Origin: Meghimatium bilineatum
Lineage: Eukaryota > Mollusca > Gastropoda > Stylommatophora > Philomycidae
DNA: 64,000 nt
NCBI GenBank assembly: GCA_034231615.1
Contig: CM067315.1
Span: 32,267,691-32,331,690, forward strand
Direction: 5' to 3'
The notes under the pieces: model-generated
Seen by the model: the letters and a program-made list of their open reading frames with translations, nothing else
The model's database searches: none
What the model was told of the DNA's origin: nothing
Translations under genes and position numbers: made by a program
Part shown: positions 35,090-46,556 of the stretch, piece after piece
Layout: each line of letters opens with the position of its first letter
Numbering within the stretch: position 1 is the first letter of the stretch

Positions 35090-35392
35090 GTGTTTTAGCA
35101 AAGCCTAACGAAGGAGCAAAGAATAGCAACACCGTGAACTGTCGTGCATGTAAGAGGCTACAAACAAAGTTTGGGGTAGAGAGTGTTGAGGGTAAGAACC
35201 ACACAGATAAGTGATCCTTCATCTTCTTCTTCAGCGTTCATGCTCAAACTCCCACTGGATCTCTCTTATAGCAGGGTAATGATCCTACAAGATTTCTGGC
35301 AGGATACAGTCCAGAGAATGGAAATGCGTGATGCCATCGTTTTGTTTGCGTGAATGGACCGATACATCCGTCTTTGGCAGTGATAAGTGATC
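35090..35392. mobile_element. SINE A fragment (+) followed by SINE C (-)
   Basis: 35095-35175 has the SINE A start (ggagcaaagaatagcaacac). 35222-35392 is an inverted SINE C (cttcttcttcagcgttcatg). It lies about 50 bp after the exon 12 donor. Confidence 0.75.
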
Positions 35393-36254
35393 CAAAAATT
35401 ATATTAAAGTTAGTTAGTCGTCAGATCGTCATCATGGATATTCGGACATCTGTAGGTGCTCGGATCTAATATTCAGTATGTGCTTCAGCATGCAGTAACC
35501 GGCTGTTCTTGTTCTTTGTTGGTTGATAACTTTTATTTTGATTCCTATATACAGCTCGCCAATACCATGTTTCCCTCCAGTGTTCAATATTCTAGCCGTG
35601 GAAACTAACGAAAAAACTACACCTTACATATTTTAATTGATTTAACTCATGAATTATATTCAAAATATAAAAACAATGCATTGGAACTACCATCTGATCT
35701 TTCATTTCGCAAAACACCCACATGTCCAGAAACAAGAATGAAAATAACTGTATTCAGCAAAGACAACATTAACGACTGATGGAGGAGATAACCCGACAGA
35801 ATATTTCGAAGCTTACTCATAGAAAATATGCTGAAATCGGATGTGTCAGTTCGAAAGAATCAGATATCGCAACAAAGCTGTAAACTATTGTACATCACAT
35901 TCCAAAACTAGACTAAACTAACCCTACTGGCATGCATTTGAAAACGAACACAGAAGAGGAAACATTTTTTAGTATTATAATTAAAGAATGGCAAATTGTA
36001 CAAGAGACATAACTCAAATATTAACAAATGTATGTAATGGGAAGACTAGTAACATGTGACGAGCTACCATTGGACTTGTAGGGCTAGCTTAGTCCCCAAG
36101 TCATCTTGTAAAAGCTATTTTAGTTAGATTTTCATGGTTTATTAGAGCATAAACAAATATTACTTAAGAATAAACAATAAGCAAGATGTCAGAGGATATC
36201 AGGCAAGGCGGAGAGCGTCTAGAGACTAAATGTGCGGGAAACAAATATTGTAAA
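35393..36254 (+). mobile_element. Intron 12 interval with SINE A 3' part
   Basis: A SINE A 3' half at about 35800-35965 (aaatcggatgtgtcagttcg, then tttgaaaacgaacacagaag). The rest is unassigned. Confidence 0.6.
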
Positions 36255-36259
36255 ATCCT

Positions 36260-36495
36260 TCTATAACGCATACAGTAGAATCCCTTTATAACTGATGCAG
36301 TGGAATCACTCCATAATACACACAGTGGTATACCTATATAGCGCATTATTTTATAACATATTTCTCTATTTAACAATGTTTTTCAAAATCCCTAATAATA
36401 TGTATTCGTTACTGTTTGTAACGAATATAGCGCATTTCGTATATTACATAAATATTTCGTCGTTCCTGTCTACGCTGTTACAATGTGAATTGCAA
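36260..36495. mobile_element. pogo/Tc1-type MITE remnant
   Basis: Contains three variants of the terminus cagtrgaatcycttyataa, then a body (ataacatatttctctattta) shared with the complete element at 57140-57309. Confidence 0.55.
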
Positions 36496-36589
36496 TTTTA
36501 GGAGATGTTTGGTTGACTAACATTAGATTTTAAAAAATTATTCCAACCAAAAATATTAGGAGTAAATCCTTAGTCAATATAACTATAAT

Positions 36590-36779
36590 AACTAACATAT
36601 AGTGTATAATAAGTAACATATAGTGTATAATAAGTAACATATAGTGTATAATAAGTAACATATAGTGTATAATAAGTAACATATAGTGTATAAAAAGTAA
36701 CATATAGTAGGGTAACAGACAGTATATAAAAAGTTACAGGTAGAACATAAAATGTAACAGATTTTATATAAAAAGTAAA

Positions 36780-36846
<67 letters not shown>

Positions 36847-36905
36847 GGTTGGTTGGTTGCTGATCCAGCGGTCCATGGGCTCATGCCCTTTGACCCAATA
36901 TATAT
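36590..36905. repeat. 21-bp repeat, (AT)n, and LINE 3' tip
   Basis: Five copies of taagtaacatatagtgtata at 36594-36700, (AT)n at 36782-36842, then an inverted copy of the 26475-26545 LINE end (gctgatccagcggtccatgg). Confidence 0.9.
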
Positions 36906-37218
36906 ATATATTATATATATATAGAATAAATATAGAAATTAATTTGTATTTTAGCATAACAGATAGTATATAACAGGTAACTGAAAGTAGACAACAGTAA
37001 CATTTAGTATTTAGAAAGTAACAGGCTGTATATACAAGTAACATATGGGATATAGAAATGTAACAGGTATCATATAAAAAGTAACAGGTAGCATATATAT
37101 TAAGTTAGTTATTTAGCTAGTTTGTTCCTTTGGTGCCTAGGTCGACACGAGGGCAGACTTCATGTCGTTTTATGCATGGACCAAGTACTGTCAACGTCTT
37201 CTTCTAATGATATTTGAC

Positions 37219-37465
37219 AAATATTCTTGTTTGGGTATGTGTTATTCTTGTTTGGGTATGTGTTATTCTTGTTTGGGTATGTGTTATTCTTGTTTGGGTA
37301 TGTGTTATTCTTGTTTGGGTATGTGTTATTCTTGTTTGGGTATGTGTTATTCTTGTTTGGGTATGTGTTATTCTTGTTTGGGTATGTGTTATTCTTGTTT
37401 GGGTATGTGTTATTCTTGTTTGGGTATGTGTTATTCTTGTTTGGGTATGTGTTATTCTTCTTTGG
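37219..37465. repeat. Minisatellite, 21-bp unit, about 11 copies
   Basis: The unit is ttcttgtttgggtatgtgtt plus a. Copies are almost identical, suggesting recent expansion. Confidence 0.97.
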
Positions 37466-37619
37466 ATATGGCTCTTCTTCTTGTTTGGATGTGGCTCTTA
37501 TTCTTGCTGGGATATAGTTTAGTTAGTTAGTTTGTTTGTTCCTTTAGCGCAGCAAGCGACACATAGGTAGAGGTTTTGGTTCTTCATATAATGCAGTCCG
37601 CTGCCTGCATCTTTAGTCC

Positions 37620-37990
37620 CTGGATGGTACGAGTATTACAGTTTATTAATTCCTCTTTTTTAAAAATGGTGTTTTAAGGGTTGTTTTAGGTCTTCCTCTT
37701 TTTCTTTTACCCTCAGGTGACCACATAAGGGCTTGTTGGTTTATTCTGTTTAAATCTAGTCGTAAAACATGACCAAGGTATTTCCATCTTCGTTTTCTTA
37801 TGATGTTTGAAACATACTCTTGGTGTTGGGATATGGCTCTAATTAATTCATTTGTGACAAAGTTTTTCCAATCAATGTTCAGGTTTTTTCATAGACATTT
37901 ATTCTAAAACTTAACGAATCATTTTTCTATGGCTTGAGTGGATTTTCAATTTTCACATCCGTTGATTAGTACAAGGATCACACAGGAGTT
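37620..37990 (-). pseudogene. LINE C-terminal fragment
   Basis: The minus strand reads IRKRRWKYLGHVLRLDLNRI, then ALMWSPEGKRKRGRPKTTL, a well-preserved non-LTR ORF2 tail. Confidence 0.85.
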
Positions 37991-38171
37991 GTAAAGTTTG
38001 ATATTATTATGTGTCTTTAAGAGTTTTATTTGCTAGATGTTAACTAGTTTATTGAAGACACTTGCTGCAATCGCTATAGGTGTCATTAATTGTTCATAAA
38101 TTAATGAATAGTAACAAATACATTTATTTATGTGAAACGAAAATGAATGATGGATAATATTTCGTGTACAG

Positions 38172-38247
38172 ATCCCAAATTATGGATATTGGCTGTCCTT
38201 GGTCTTGTCACAATCACATTGATATCTTCTGCAATTTATATCTACAG
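38172..38247 (+). CDS. gp130-like receptor, exon 13: transmembrane segment
   Basis: The acceptor is cgtgtacag and the donor ctacag|gtaagt; entry is phase 1 and exit phase 2, with 24 whole codons. The peptide DPKLWILAVLGLVTITLISS then AIYIYR is one hydrophobic helix of about 20 residues ending in aromatic residues and a basic one, as expected for a type I membrane protein with the Ig/FNIII part outside. A dedicated transmembrane exon with phase-1 entry is also the arrangement in vertebrate gp130-family genes. Confidence 0.85.
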
Positions 38248-38511
38248 GTAAGTTGTAAGAAAAATAGCAGAAATTAAAAATAAAATCAGGCGGAGGTAAT
38301 AAATGTATGGTTGAAGATGCAGCGGATCATGAGTTAGTTCCCTTGGACCCACGTCATTGTATGTATGTGTGTAATTTCTTGTTTTGACCTACAGGAATTA
38401 CGAAAGATTAGCTCTTGCTTCCTATATCTAATGGTGGCTTCTTTAGTGTTTTATTTCATGCTTAGAATTCTCCAATTCCCAGTTTGTGTTCAATAATTTA
38501 CGTTATTTCCT

Positions 38512-38547
<36 letters not shown>

Positions 38548-38973
38548 AATTGGAGAAATGGCTTTACTACCTCTATGGAACACGTACTTACATAAAACAC
38601 AGGTTTATATAATCACTTCAATCAGACATGACCGACTATAACTAAAACTAGTGGGTTACGATGTGCACACAAGAACACATACAAATTACAATGCACAAAT
38701 CATATTCAATGTTTCAACCAAAAGGTCTTTATCAAGATGCACAAAAAACATCAAAAGACGACGAATGGAAAAAATTATCACACCAAACAAACGTATCCAA
38801 CGGAAATATGGAAATGAGATGCCGGAATATCAGGAAGTACATTAAAAAAAACGTAAATATATATAGAAAAGAAACGAATCCCTATTTAAATATCCGTCAT
38901 TTATTCTTTTTGTTTTTGTTTTGTTAATATTTAATTGTCTTCTATAACATTTATTTTATTTTTAAGGTTACAG
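38248..38973. other. Intron 13, first part
   Basis: (GA)n at 38516-38545 and a GAAAC motif on the minus strand at 38706-38740 (aatgtttcaaccaaaaggtc). No gene. Confidence 0.6.
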
Positions 38974-38974
38974 T

Positions 38975-39195
38975 TAGTAAAATTCATGAACAGTTTTGAA
39001 AGTGTTGACCTGAAGGCCAATTTGTTCTGAAAGGTGACAAAGTCGATTCAGCATATCTTGTGCATTATGAGAGGTTGGACTTAATAATGTCAAGACATCT
39101 GCAAAATCAAGATTACTAAGAGTTTTATCGCCTGTCAATTTTATACCAAAATGTTCATTCGGACGTAATTTTCTCAAGTTTTCATAACCCAATCA
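38975..39195 (-). pseudogene. Reverse-transcriptase palm fragment with mutated catalytic box
   Basis: The minus strand reads KTLSNLDFADVLTLLSPTSH, then SEQIGLQVNTFKT. The FADD box of non-LTR reverse transcriptase is FADV here, losing the second catalytic Asp. GLQVNTxKT is the usual motif downstream. Confidence 0.8.
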
Positions 39196-39239
39196 ACAAC
39201 CAAGCTAAAAAGAAATGGATATATCTTGAAGTAATAAAG

Positions 39240-39480
39240 ATATCTTGCAGGAAGTTAATTTAAAAAGGAGCTAAAATGCGCGCATAAGAAATAGACAGTC
39301 CATATTTTTTGGACACGTTATGAGAACAGACAAGTTGATGAACAAGAGGAGTGAAGATAGACCAAGAGAGGAAATCAGGCATTGTGGCATTGGAGAATAT
39401 TGATAGCAAAAATGATTGACAGCACACGAAATAGAAGACTGCAGAAAGACATGAATAACCAACACCACACAGCAGGGACC
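39240..39480 (+). pseudogene. LINE C-terminal fragment
   Basis: Reads IRNRQSIFFGHVMRTDKLMN, then RSEDRPREEIR, the FGHVMR tail of a non-LTR element, on the opposite strand to both neighbours. Confidence 0.7.
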
Positions 39481-39653
39481 ATAAGACGAAAGATGATTGG
39501 TCTTATAGATCAAAACTGAGACATTAAAACCTTCCACGTGCGATTGTATGGATTAATGTCAACATATGGATTTGATATCAATGTTCAGAAAACAAAAAGC
39601 CATATGATCAATAAAGAATGACCAACTAAAGTTAAATATTCAAGTCATCATCA

Positions 39654-39953
39654 TCATGTGCCGTGGCGAATGGCGTTGGCGATCATATTTCTCCATGTAC
39701 ATCGATCTCCCATACATGTCATAATCTCTGTTGGTGTCGTCAATCGAAGCCATTTAGTCAAACTGTCCAATATCTTTTCTCTGGTTCTTCCTCTTGATCT
39801 TTTTCCTTCTATCTTTCCTGTTGTCACTACATTCTTAATGCCTCCTCTTCTCAATATGTGCCCAATAAATATTGACTGTCTTTTTCTGTACAAGAAATAT
39901 TCAAGTAAAAGATGTAAAACGACAGCAAGATGTGAATTATACATCTTGGACAT
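39654..39953 (-). pseudogene. LINE C-terminal fragment
   Basis: The minus strand, open for 99 codons, reads RKRQSIFIGHILRRGGIKNV, then GKIEGKRSRGRTREKILDSL. Same lineage as 17640. Confidence 0.85.
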
Positions 39954-41190
39954 ACAATTAATTGAAACTTATCAGCTAAAGAGTAAAAAGAGAATAATAA
40001 TTATCAAAAACAATATTTAAAAAAATGAAAATCATACATTTTTTTCTTCTAAAACATTTAAAAACATTTTTTTGGGGTTGGACGGAGTGAGTAAAAACAT
40101 TTTGATATAATTATGCAGAATGTTCCCTGAATTATTGACATAATTCTGCAGAATTTTCTCTGAATTCTTGACAGTAAGAGGGGGAGGGGTAAAACAAATT
40201 TATTACGTAATTTATGGACTTTAGTCAAGCACTTTAAGCCCTTCCTATTCTACATTTTAACTTTAATCATTCTTCAATTGTTATTTTAAAATGTGGCAAC
40301 TTTGAACAAATTGTTCAATTTTTGCTATCATGTCCACGGACAATTTCAACTATGCTTCAATTATTTTTATAATTTATGGAAACGTTGAACAATTTGTACA
40401 ATTTTTGTTATCTTGTCTACAGAAAATTTCAGAGAAGAGGAATGATGTTCAGAGATATGAGAAACGATGTAAGTAAGGTCACAAAAATGTTTCATTTTAG
40501 AACCTTACGTTTTTATCCGGTAAACAAGATTTGAACCAGGTTTATTCAGAAAGCACATACTTTGTTAAATAGTAATACATATTTGCGGTGTGGTCCAAGA
40601 CAGAAACAGGTTGGCTAAAGTTGCGAGGCGTGTGGGTGCCATCTGAGATAATATTGTTCAAATGCCGTTTTCTTGCATTATGATTTCTTTAAAATAATAA
40701 ATCTTCGATGCTTCTTTATTAAATTGTAGTTTTTTACCCGAAGGAATTACGAATATATAGCTCTTATATCCTTTTGTGAATATTTTGGGAAGTGCGTAGG
40801 GATGGGGGCTTTTACCTAGAGACTTATTTCGTACCAACAAGACTAAAACGCACGTAATGGCCTATATGATATAAGTTGAGGCCATGTACTCACAGAGGGT
40901 AAAAAACAAAATTGCTATCTATAACCTCTTCATATCGGAGACCATGAAATTTAAGGAATTAGGTGTGCAGACAAAACCGGTATAATATCGAGAGGTTTCA
41001 CAGGTGTAAAAATATTGATTGTGTCAAACATCATAGAAAGGCTCAAAATCTTTTCTTTTATGCCATCTAGTTATCTTTTAGTTAGTTATTTAGTGAGTTA
41101 GTTCGTTAGTTAAATATTTAGTTAGGTAATTTAACAATTAGTTAATTTGTATTTATTAAAATCTAGTTAGTTAGCAATCAAGTTAGTTTA
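39954..41190. other. Introns 13-14 intervals flanking exon 14
   Basis: A tRNA-like SINE piece T2 at about 40580-40670 (ttgcgaggcgtgtgggtgcc). A TTAG-rich patch at 41080-41220. No gene other than exon 14. Confidence 0.5.
40423..40468 (+). CDS. gp130-like receptor, exon 14: basic juxtamembrane microexon
   Basis: The acceptor is cttgtctacag and the donor cgat|gtaagtaag; entry is phase 2 and exit phase 0, with 15 whole codons. The peptide RKFQRRGMMFRDMRND is strongly basic, fitting the positive-inside stop-transfer region right after the helix of exon 13. Only 46 nt long, it would be missed by most gene finders. It connects the membrane to the Box1-like exon 15. Confidence 0.75.
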
Positions 41191-41194
41191 ATAA

Positions 41195-41624
41195 TTAATT
41201 AGTTAGATAGTTAATGAGTGAGTGAGTTGATTTTGTTTTCTTTCCATGTTGAGCTCCTGGTTGTAAGTTGTAGTTCTTGTTGTATTTCTTATTACCAATA
41301 TTGAGCTTTCTATGTTCATTGTTTTGTGTAAACTTTCGTTCAGGAAATCTACATTTTGTCTGTGCCGTCCACATGAATGTTTGTTTGGAATGTCTGTTTT
41401 CATCCAATTTTAAGCACATGACCGATGTAATTCTAGTGTCTTCTTATATAAATTGCCGAAAATTCTTGATTTGTTTCCTCCCTTGGTGAATCTCTTGTTT
41501 TAACATCTGACCAGTTTATGTTCAATATTCTTGGAAGGCAGTTGTTTCCAAAGGTGATTAATGTGGAGTCGATTGTGTGTATTTCCCACTTTCGCATCCA
41601 TACGACACTACACGTGTTATGCAC
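41195..41624 (-). pseudogene. Possible LINE post-thumb fragment
   Basis: The minus strand reads TIDSTLITFGNNCLPRILNI then NWSDVKTRD, resembling the AFExxCxRRILxIxWxDxV segment of LINEs. Weak. Confidence 0.45.
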
Positions 41625-41813
41625 GCATTCAACAATCTAAGTTGTGTAAGTTTGTTGAATACTTGTCAGCGACATATAAGATGAATATATATATATATAT
41701 AAGCTTGTTAAATGCACCAGTTGTCAGAGCTATGCGTGTTGATATCTCTCTGTATTACAACTCGGTTTATATGACAATCATTTAAATATTATTTACTTCA
41801 ATTTATATTCCAG

Positions 41814-41851
41814 CTTCTGAACTGGCGTGACACAGTGCCCAGCGACATCTA
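41814..41851 (+). CDS. gp130-like receptor, exon 15: Box1-like JAK-binding microexon
   Basis: The acceptor is tatattccag and the donor tcta|gtaagaa; entry is phase 0 and exit phase 2, with 12 whole codons. The peptide LLNWRDTVPSDIY has the W-x-x-x-V-P core of a Box1 motif (gp130: W-x-x-V-P-x-P), placed 17-30 residues from the membrane, where class I receptors bind JAK kinases. The final proline of the canonical Box1 is Asp here. The donor is strong and of the same TA|GTAAGA type as exon 3; reading past it gives TAG. The function follows from family knowledge and position; only the motif is seen here. Confidence 0.62.
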
Positions 41852-41941
41852 GTAAGAAAAACATTGATAGGGTTATGCTCTTTGGAACCATCAAATATAT
41901 TATATTACAGTATAATACGTGCTATGTGAGACATTCAATAT

Positions 41942-42235
41942 TCTGATTCAGCGATTTAGTGTTGCCATGGTATTACCGAACCCCTGCCTGAGATTTGGTG
42001 TTGACATGGTATTACTGAACCCCTGCCTGATATTTAGTGTTGCCATGGTATTACTGAACCCCTGCCTGATATTTAGTGTTGCCATGGTATTACTGAACCC
42101 CTGCCTGATATTTAGTGTTGCCATGGTATTACTGAACCCCTGCCTGATATTTAGTGTTGCCATGGTATTACTGAACCCCTGCCTGAGATTTAGTGTTGCC
42201 ATATTATTATTGAACCCCTGCCTGGGATTTATTAT
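41942..42235. repeat. Minisatellite, 39-bp unit, about 7 copies
   Basis: The unit is tttagtgttgccatggtatt plus actgaacccctgcctgata. It starts about 90 bp after the exon 15 donor. Confidence 0.96.
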
Positions 42236-42559
42236 GCATTACTGCACCCCTGCTTGTGATTCCTCGCCAGATGATATAAGAAAGTGCTTCTCATTCAGAT
42301 GATAATTATTAAATAATTTCTTTGGCTGTGTTGAGGCAACTCTTGACCATCGTTAGCCTTTCTTAATAAGTACTGATTCTTCTTAGATGTGTAATTGAGA
42401 CGACACCAGCATATAAGGTTGACTCAATGACATGGGCGTGTAATGTGGGTTTCTGGATGCATGCTTAGTTCCAAAATGGAGACATTCCAGTGGGCCAGTG
42501 TCCCAGGATTATCAGGTCCTTCCAGCTGCACAGTAAACACCTCTGGGTCAAATATTTCA

Positions 42560-42745
42560 TGATTCTTTTGTAAGATTTGTTGAACCATGCGATTGATGGT
42601 TATAGCACATATATCATTTCACGGCCAGATTAATGGGATAATATATGGAATAAAATAACAGCTCACAAACACATTCGTATATCACGCAATGGTATTCTGT
42701 CATAATGCATGAGCCCACGAGTCACTGGATGTGCAACATACTTAC
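42560..42745 (+). pseudogene. Degenerate LINE 3' end (same as 26230)
   Basis: Shares acagctcacaaacaca, then tatatcac.caatgg with the 26230 copy. Confidence 0.6.
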
Positions 42746-42784
42746 CAAAAAAGGAAAACACAAACTAATTCCACCAACCAAAAG

Positions 42785-43388
42785 AGAACGATTGACTAGT
42801 TCTCTCACACGATTGACCAGTTCTCTCACACGATTGACCAGTTCTCACACACGATTGACTAGTTCTCTCGCACGATTGACCAGTTCTCACACACGATTGA
42901 CTAGTTCTCTCACACGATTGACCAGTTCTCTCACACGATTGACCAGTTCTCACACACGATTGACTAGTTCTCTCACACGATTGACCAGTTCTCTCACACG
43001 ATTGACCAGTTCTCACACACGATTGACTAGTTCTCTCACACGATTGACCAGTTCTCTCACACGATTGACTAGTTCTCTCTCACGATTGACCAGTTCTCTC
43101 ACACGATTGACCAGTTCTCTCACACGATTGACTAGTTCTCTCACACGATTGACCAGTTCTGTCACACGATTGACCAGTTCTCTCACACGATTGACCAGTT
43201 CTGTCACACGATTGACTAGTTCTCTCTCACGATTGACCAGTTCTGTCACACGATTGACCAGTTCTCTCACACGATTGACCAGTTCTGTCACACGATTGAC
43301 TAGTTCTCTCTCACGATTGACCAGTTCTGTCACACGATTGACTAGTTCTCTCACACGATTGACCAGTTCTCTCACACGATTGACCAGA
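42785..43388. repeat. Minisatellite, 21-bp unit, about 29 copies
   Basis: The unit is acgattgaccagttctctca plus c; variants are ctag/ccag and ctc/gtc/cac. A four-unit (84-bp) higher-order repeat is visible between 43137 and 43330. Open on both strands (up to 237 codons), a consequence of the unit length. Confidence 0.97.
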
Positions 43389-44027
43389 TTTAATATATTA
43401 CTATATACAATCGAATGACGACGGTGTTAATGTCTGGATAAAGGAATCAACACGTTTCGCCAATAATTTGAGATATAATAGTAAAGGACGAATATTGACA
43501 CACCAACAAATTTCTTTACAGAAGTGAGATGTTTACTGTGGAACACATTCGATGCATGCATTTTTAACAGCAGCCTTTTCTGGTGGTTTCTGGTCTATCC
43601 GAATTGACCTCTGACAAAATTATGGTTTTAAATCTTCCTTCTTAAATCCAAAACACGTGTAAAGGAATAGGAAGGATTCAGAAATCATTGGGGGAAAAAT
43701 GAGAGTAACACACAGAATTTGACCAGCCACTGAGCTGGCGTCTATTCGCCTCGCAACTTGAGTCAATACATTTTCCAAATTCTACCAATCCTCATCCCTA
43801 AAATGGAAGCGATATTAGCCAAGACATCTAAAGTATATATTCTTAAGTTGCTATGAATATGGCCTTGTCTTGTTTTGTCTTGTCTTGACGTGTCTTGTCT
43901 TGTATTATCTTGTCTTGCCTTATCTTGTGTTATCTTTTTTGACTTGTATTATCTTGTCTTGCCTTATCTTGTGTTATTTATTCTTGTCTTGTATTATCAT
44001 GTATTGCCTTATCTTGTCCTATCTTGA
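43389..44027. other. Intron 15 interval
   Basis: An inverted T2 SINE piece at about 43715-43785 and a cttgtcttgtattat-type repeat at 43866-44020. No gene. Confidence 0.6.
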
Positions 44028-44640
44028 GTATACACAGATGGGCCAGCACAGAATGCAGTAAGGAATGGAGATGTATGTGTATATATAGAATATCCACACA
44101 AACCTAGAGATACAATCAGAACAACAATAGGTAAATTATGCAATAATTATGATGCAGAAATCCAGGCTATTAGGGTGGCAACTGAAAAATGCTGAACTTC
44201 AGCCCTGGCCCACCGCATGTGGTACTCCTGACAAATGCAATGTCAGTGCTTCAAGCTCTCTTAAATCCGGAAAACGAACAGACTTACAAATGCTACTTAA
44301 TGAGCTGTCTTACCAGTATAGGGTAACTATGCAGTGGATAGCCTCTCACTGTGGAATACCAGAAAATGAAAATAAAGCAGACCAACTGGCTAAGGAAGGT
44401 GCTGTCTAAGACAAGCCAGATGTACCAATCACCTACGAACAGAAAAAACAGAATATCAAGTCAATAAGAAAGCCACAAACACCCTCACAAGATGACTTTA
44501 TGTTATTATGACATTATGTTATGAACAGATTAGAACAAGTTATAATTCTACGCCTCAGAACAGGACACAACCGACTCCGCAGTCACGTGTATACAAAGTT
44601 GAAGATTGGTAACACGGCCATGTGTACATCATTATCTTTA
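44028..44640 (+). pseudogene. LINE RNase H domain remnant
   Basis: Starts with the RNase H motif YTDGPAQNAVRNG, then after a frameshift VTMQWIASHCGIPENENKAD and QLAKEGAV, and LRTGHNRLRSHVYTKLKIGN. The YTDG...SHCGIxxNExAD..AKEGA order is typical of the C-terminal RNase H of I/Jockey-like elements. It is broken by frameshifts and by a stop where the sister copy (27772) continues. Confidence 0.85.
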
Positions 44641-45330
44641 CTTGAGTCTGGAAACTTCAGCCTTGTCTTTGCTTAAATATTATAATTACTTAAGTCTTGT
44701 CTTTACTTAAATATTGTTTTGTTTTCTAAATATTGTTTTTCCTTAAATCTTGATTTAACTTAAATCTTAATTTACATAAATCTTATATTTATTTAAATCG
44801 TATCTTTACTTAAATTTTATATTTACTTACATACTTAAATATTGTTTTACTTAAATATTACCTTTAAAGAAATCTTATTTTTTTGAATTCAGACTTCTAT
44901 TTACTTAAATCGTGTGTCTATTTAAATCGCGTCTTTACATGCGTCTTATTTTTACTTGAATGTTATCGTTACCTAAGTGTTATCTTTACCGAAATCGTGT
45001 CTTTACTTAAATAGTATCTATATCTTTGATTTACTTAAATCTTATGTTGACCACAGTTTTACTTACACTTATTGTAGTCTACACCTGAATCTACAATTTT
45101 TCATGCTTAAATCTTGCCGAAATTTTATCCTGTATATATTTGTATTATGTTTCTTCTTACATTTAGTCCCTATGTCTTGAGTGTTCTGCATAATGATATT
45201 TTAACTATATACCGTTATTTAATGCATAATGATATTTTAACTATATACCGTTATTTAATGCATAATGATATTTTAACTATATACCGTTATTTAATGCATA
45301 ATGCTATTTTAACCATATATCGTTAACTAA
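44641..45330. repeat. TTTACTTAAAT-rich tract and 36-bp repeat
   Basis: 44660-45100 is a degenerate repeat of tcttatttttacttaaat words. 45188-45325 holds four copies of a 36-bp unit (gcataatgatattttaacta). Confidence 0.9.
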
Positions 45331-45419
45331 AAGCAATAAAGATCCGAATTGCTGGCTTGAATATTTCAGATATAGAATAAGAATGTTGTGCAATATGTGA
45401 ATCAATTCACATGTTTCTT

Positions 45420-45745
45420 ATCCCCAATAGAAATTTCCATTCCCAATAGAAGTTTCTATTTCCCAATAGAAGTTTCTATTCCCCAATAGAAGTTTCTATT
45501 CCACAATAGAAGTTTCTATTCCCAATAGAAGTTTATATTCCCCAATAGAAGTTTCTATTCCCCAATAGAAGTTTCTATTCCCAATAGAAGTTTCTATTCC
45601 CCAATAGAAGTTTCTATTCCCCAATAGAAGTTTCTATTCCCCAATAGAAGTTTATATTCCCCAATAGAAGTTTATATTCCCCAATAGAAGTTTATATTCC
45701 CCAATAGAAGTTTGTATTCCCCAATAGAAGTTTATATTCCCCAAG
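45420..45745. repeat. Minisatellite, 20-21-bp unit, about 15 copies
   Basis: The unit is ccccaatagaagtttctatt; it ends about 80 bp before the candidate exon 16. Confidence 0.96.
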
Positions 45746-45821
45746 AGATGGTGATGTCAAACAGAAATGTAATATTGATGCAAAAACTTTCCAGTTGAAT
45801 ATAAAATACATCCAATTTCAG

Positions 45822-45868
45822 TGAGGAGTCACCTGTGTGGACATTTCACATACGACAACCTGGTTTCA
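45822..45868 (+). CDS. Possible cytoplasmic exon 16 of the gp130-like receptor
   Basis: The candidate acceptor catccaatttcag and the strong donor ttca|gtaagtgg frame 15 whole codons, EESPVWTFHIRQPGF, in the phase 2 required by exon 15. No stop occurs. Against it, the following 40 bp look like a diverged duplicate of the exon itself, so the splice-like signals may be repeat-borne. I recognise no motif in the peptide. The rest of the tail (Box2, STAT-docking YxxQ motifs) and the stop codon were not found. Confidence 0.33.
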
Positions 45869-45924
45869 GTAAGTGGTCACCTGCGCGAATATATTTCAGA
45901 GACTAACAGATAATACCAGCAAGA

Positions 45925-46150
45925 GTTTGGAATTAGAGTGGCAACGCTGTTTCATGCCGTGCATATCCTAGAAAGCAACTAAGTAGATTCGGTGTGGAAG
46001 TGGTTGTTTTATATGATGGCTTAGTGCTCAAAGATGAATGTATAAGTTGAAGAAACGCAAATATCGCAGCTAATATGTAAATCATAACAGCTAATTCCAT
46101 TCTCCGAACTATGCCCTGATAACTAGCAGGAGTTTGCGTTCGATCACAAA
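45925..46150 (+). mobile_element. SINE family A, old copy
   Basis: Alignable but diverged (gtggcaacgctgtttcatgc, then gatatc-like aaatatcgcagctaat); tail lost. Confidence 0.6.
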
Positions 46151-46162
46151 TAGCTATGCAAT

Positions 46163-46452
46163 TTCTTCTTCTTTTTCCTAGGTCGTTTTCAAACTCCCGG
46201 GGATTAGCATAATTCTGTCCATAAAACGGTTTCTATTATGTCACGTTTACAGTTTATCTTCGATATATCCGCATTTCAGTCTGACACATTCGATTTATGC
46301 ATATTGTACGTGTCATTTTGACTGTCTGTGGTATGGGACAGCCAACTCCACCCCCACAAATTCTTTAGTCGCCTCTTACGACATGCATGACAGTTAAAAA
46401 TACCACCATTCTTTGCTCCTCTTTGCGCCTTTGTAACACATGGGAGACCTTT
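46163..46452 (-). mobile_element. SINE family A, inverted copy
   Basis: Starts at the left with the inverted (GAA)n tail and ends with ctttgtaacacatggg. Core cctcttacgacatgcatgac. Confidence 0.8.
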
Positions 46453-46556
46453 GTAGCTAAACCACCTTCACACACGAATCCTGCGCACTGTTCTTGAGAG
46501 CTTCCACGATTGTACTAATTCTCACCAAGCTGTGGACCATAATGACATTCAACACT

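Noticed and set aside
37162-37530. Cysteine-rich 7-residue repeat frames in three phases
   Set aside because: 21-bp array; all three frames open.
42705-43418. 237-codon open frame of RLTSSLT repeats, also open on the minus strand
   Set aside because: It is a 21-bp minisatellite; any 3n-length repeat without stops is open. No splice or start context.
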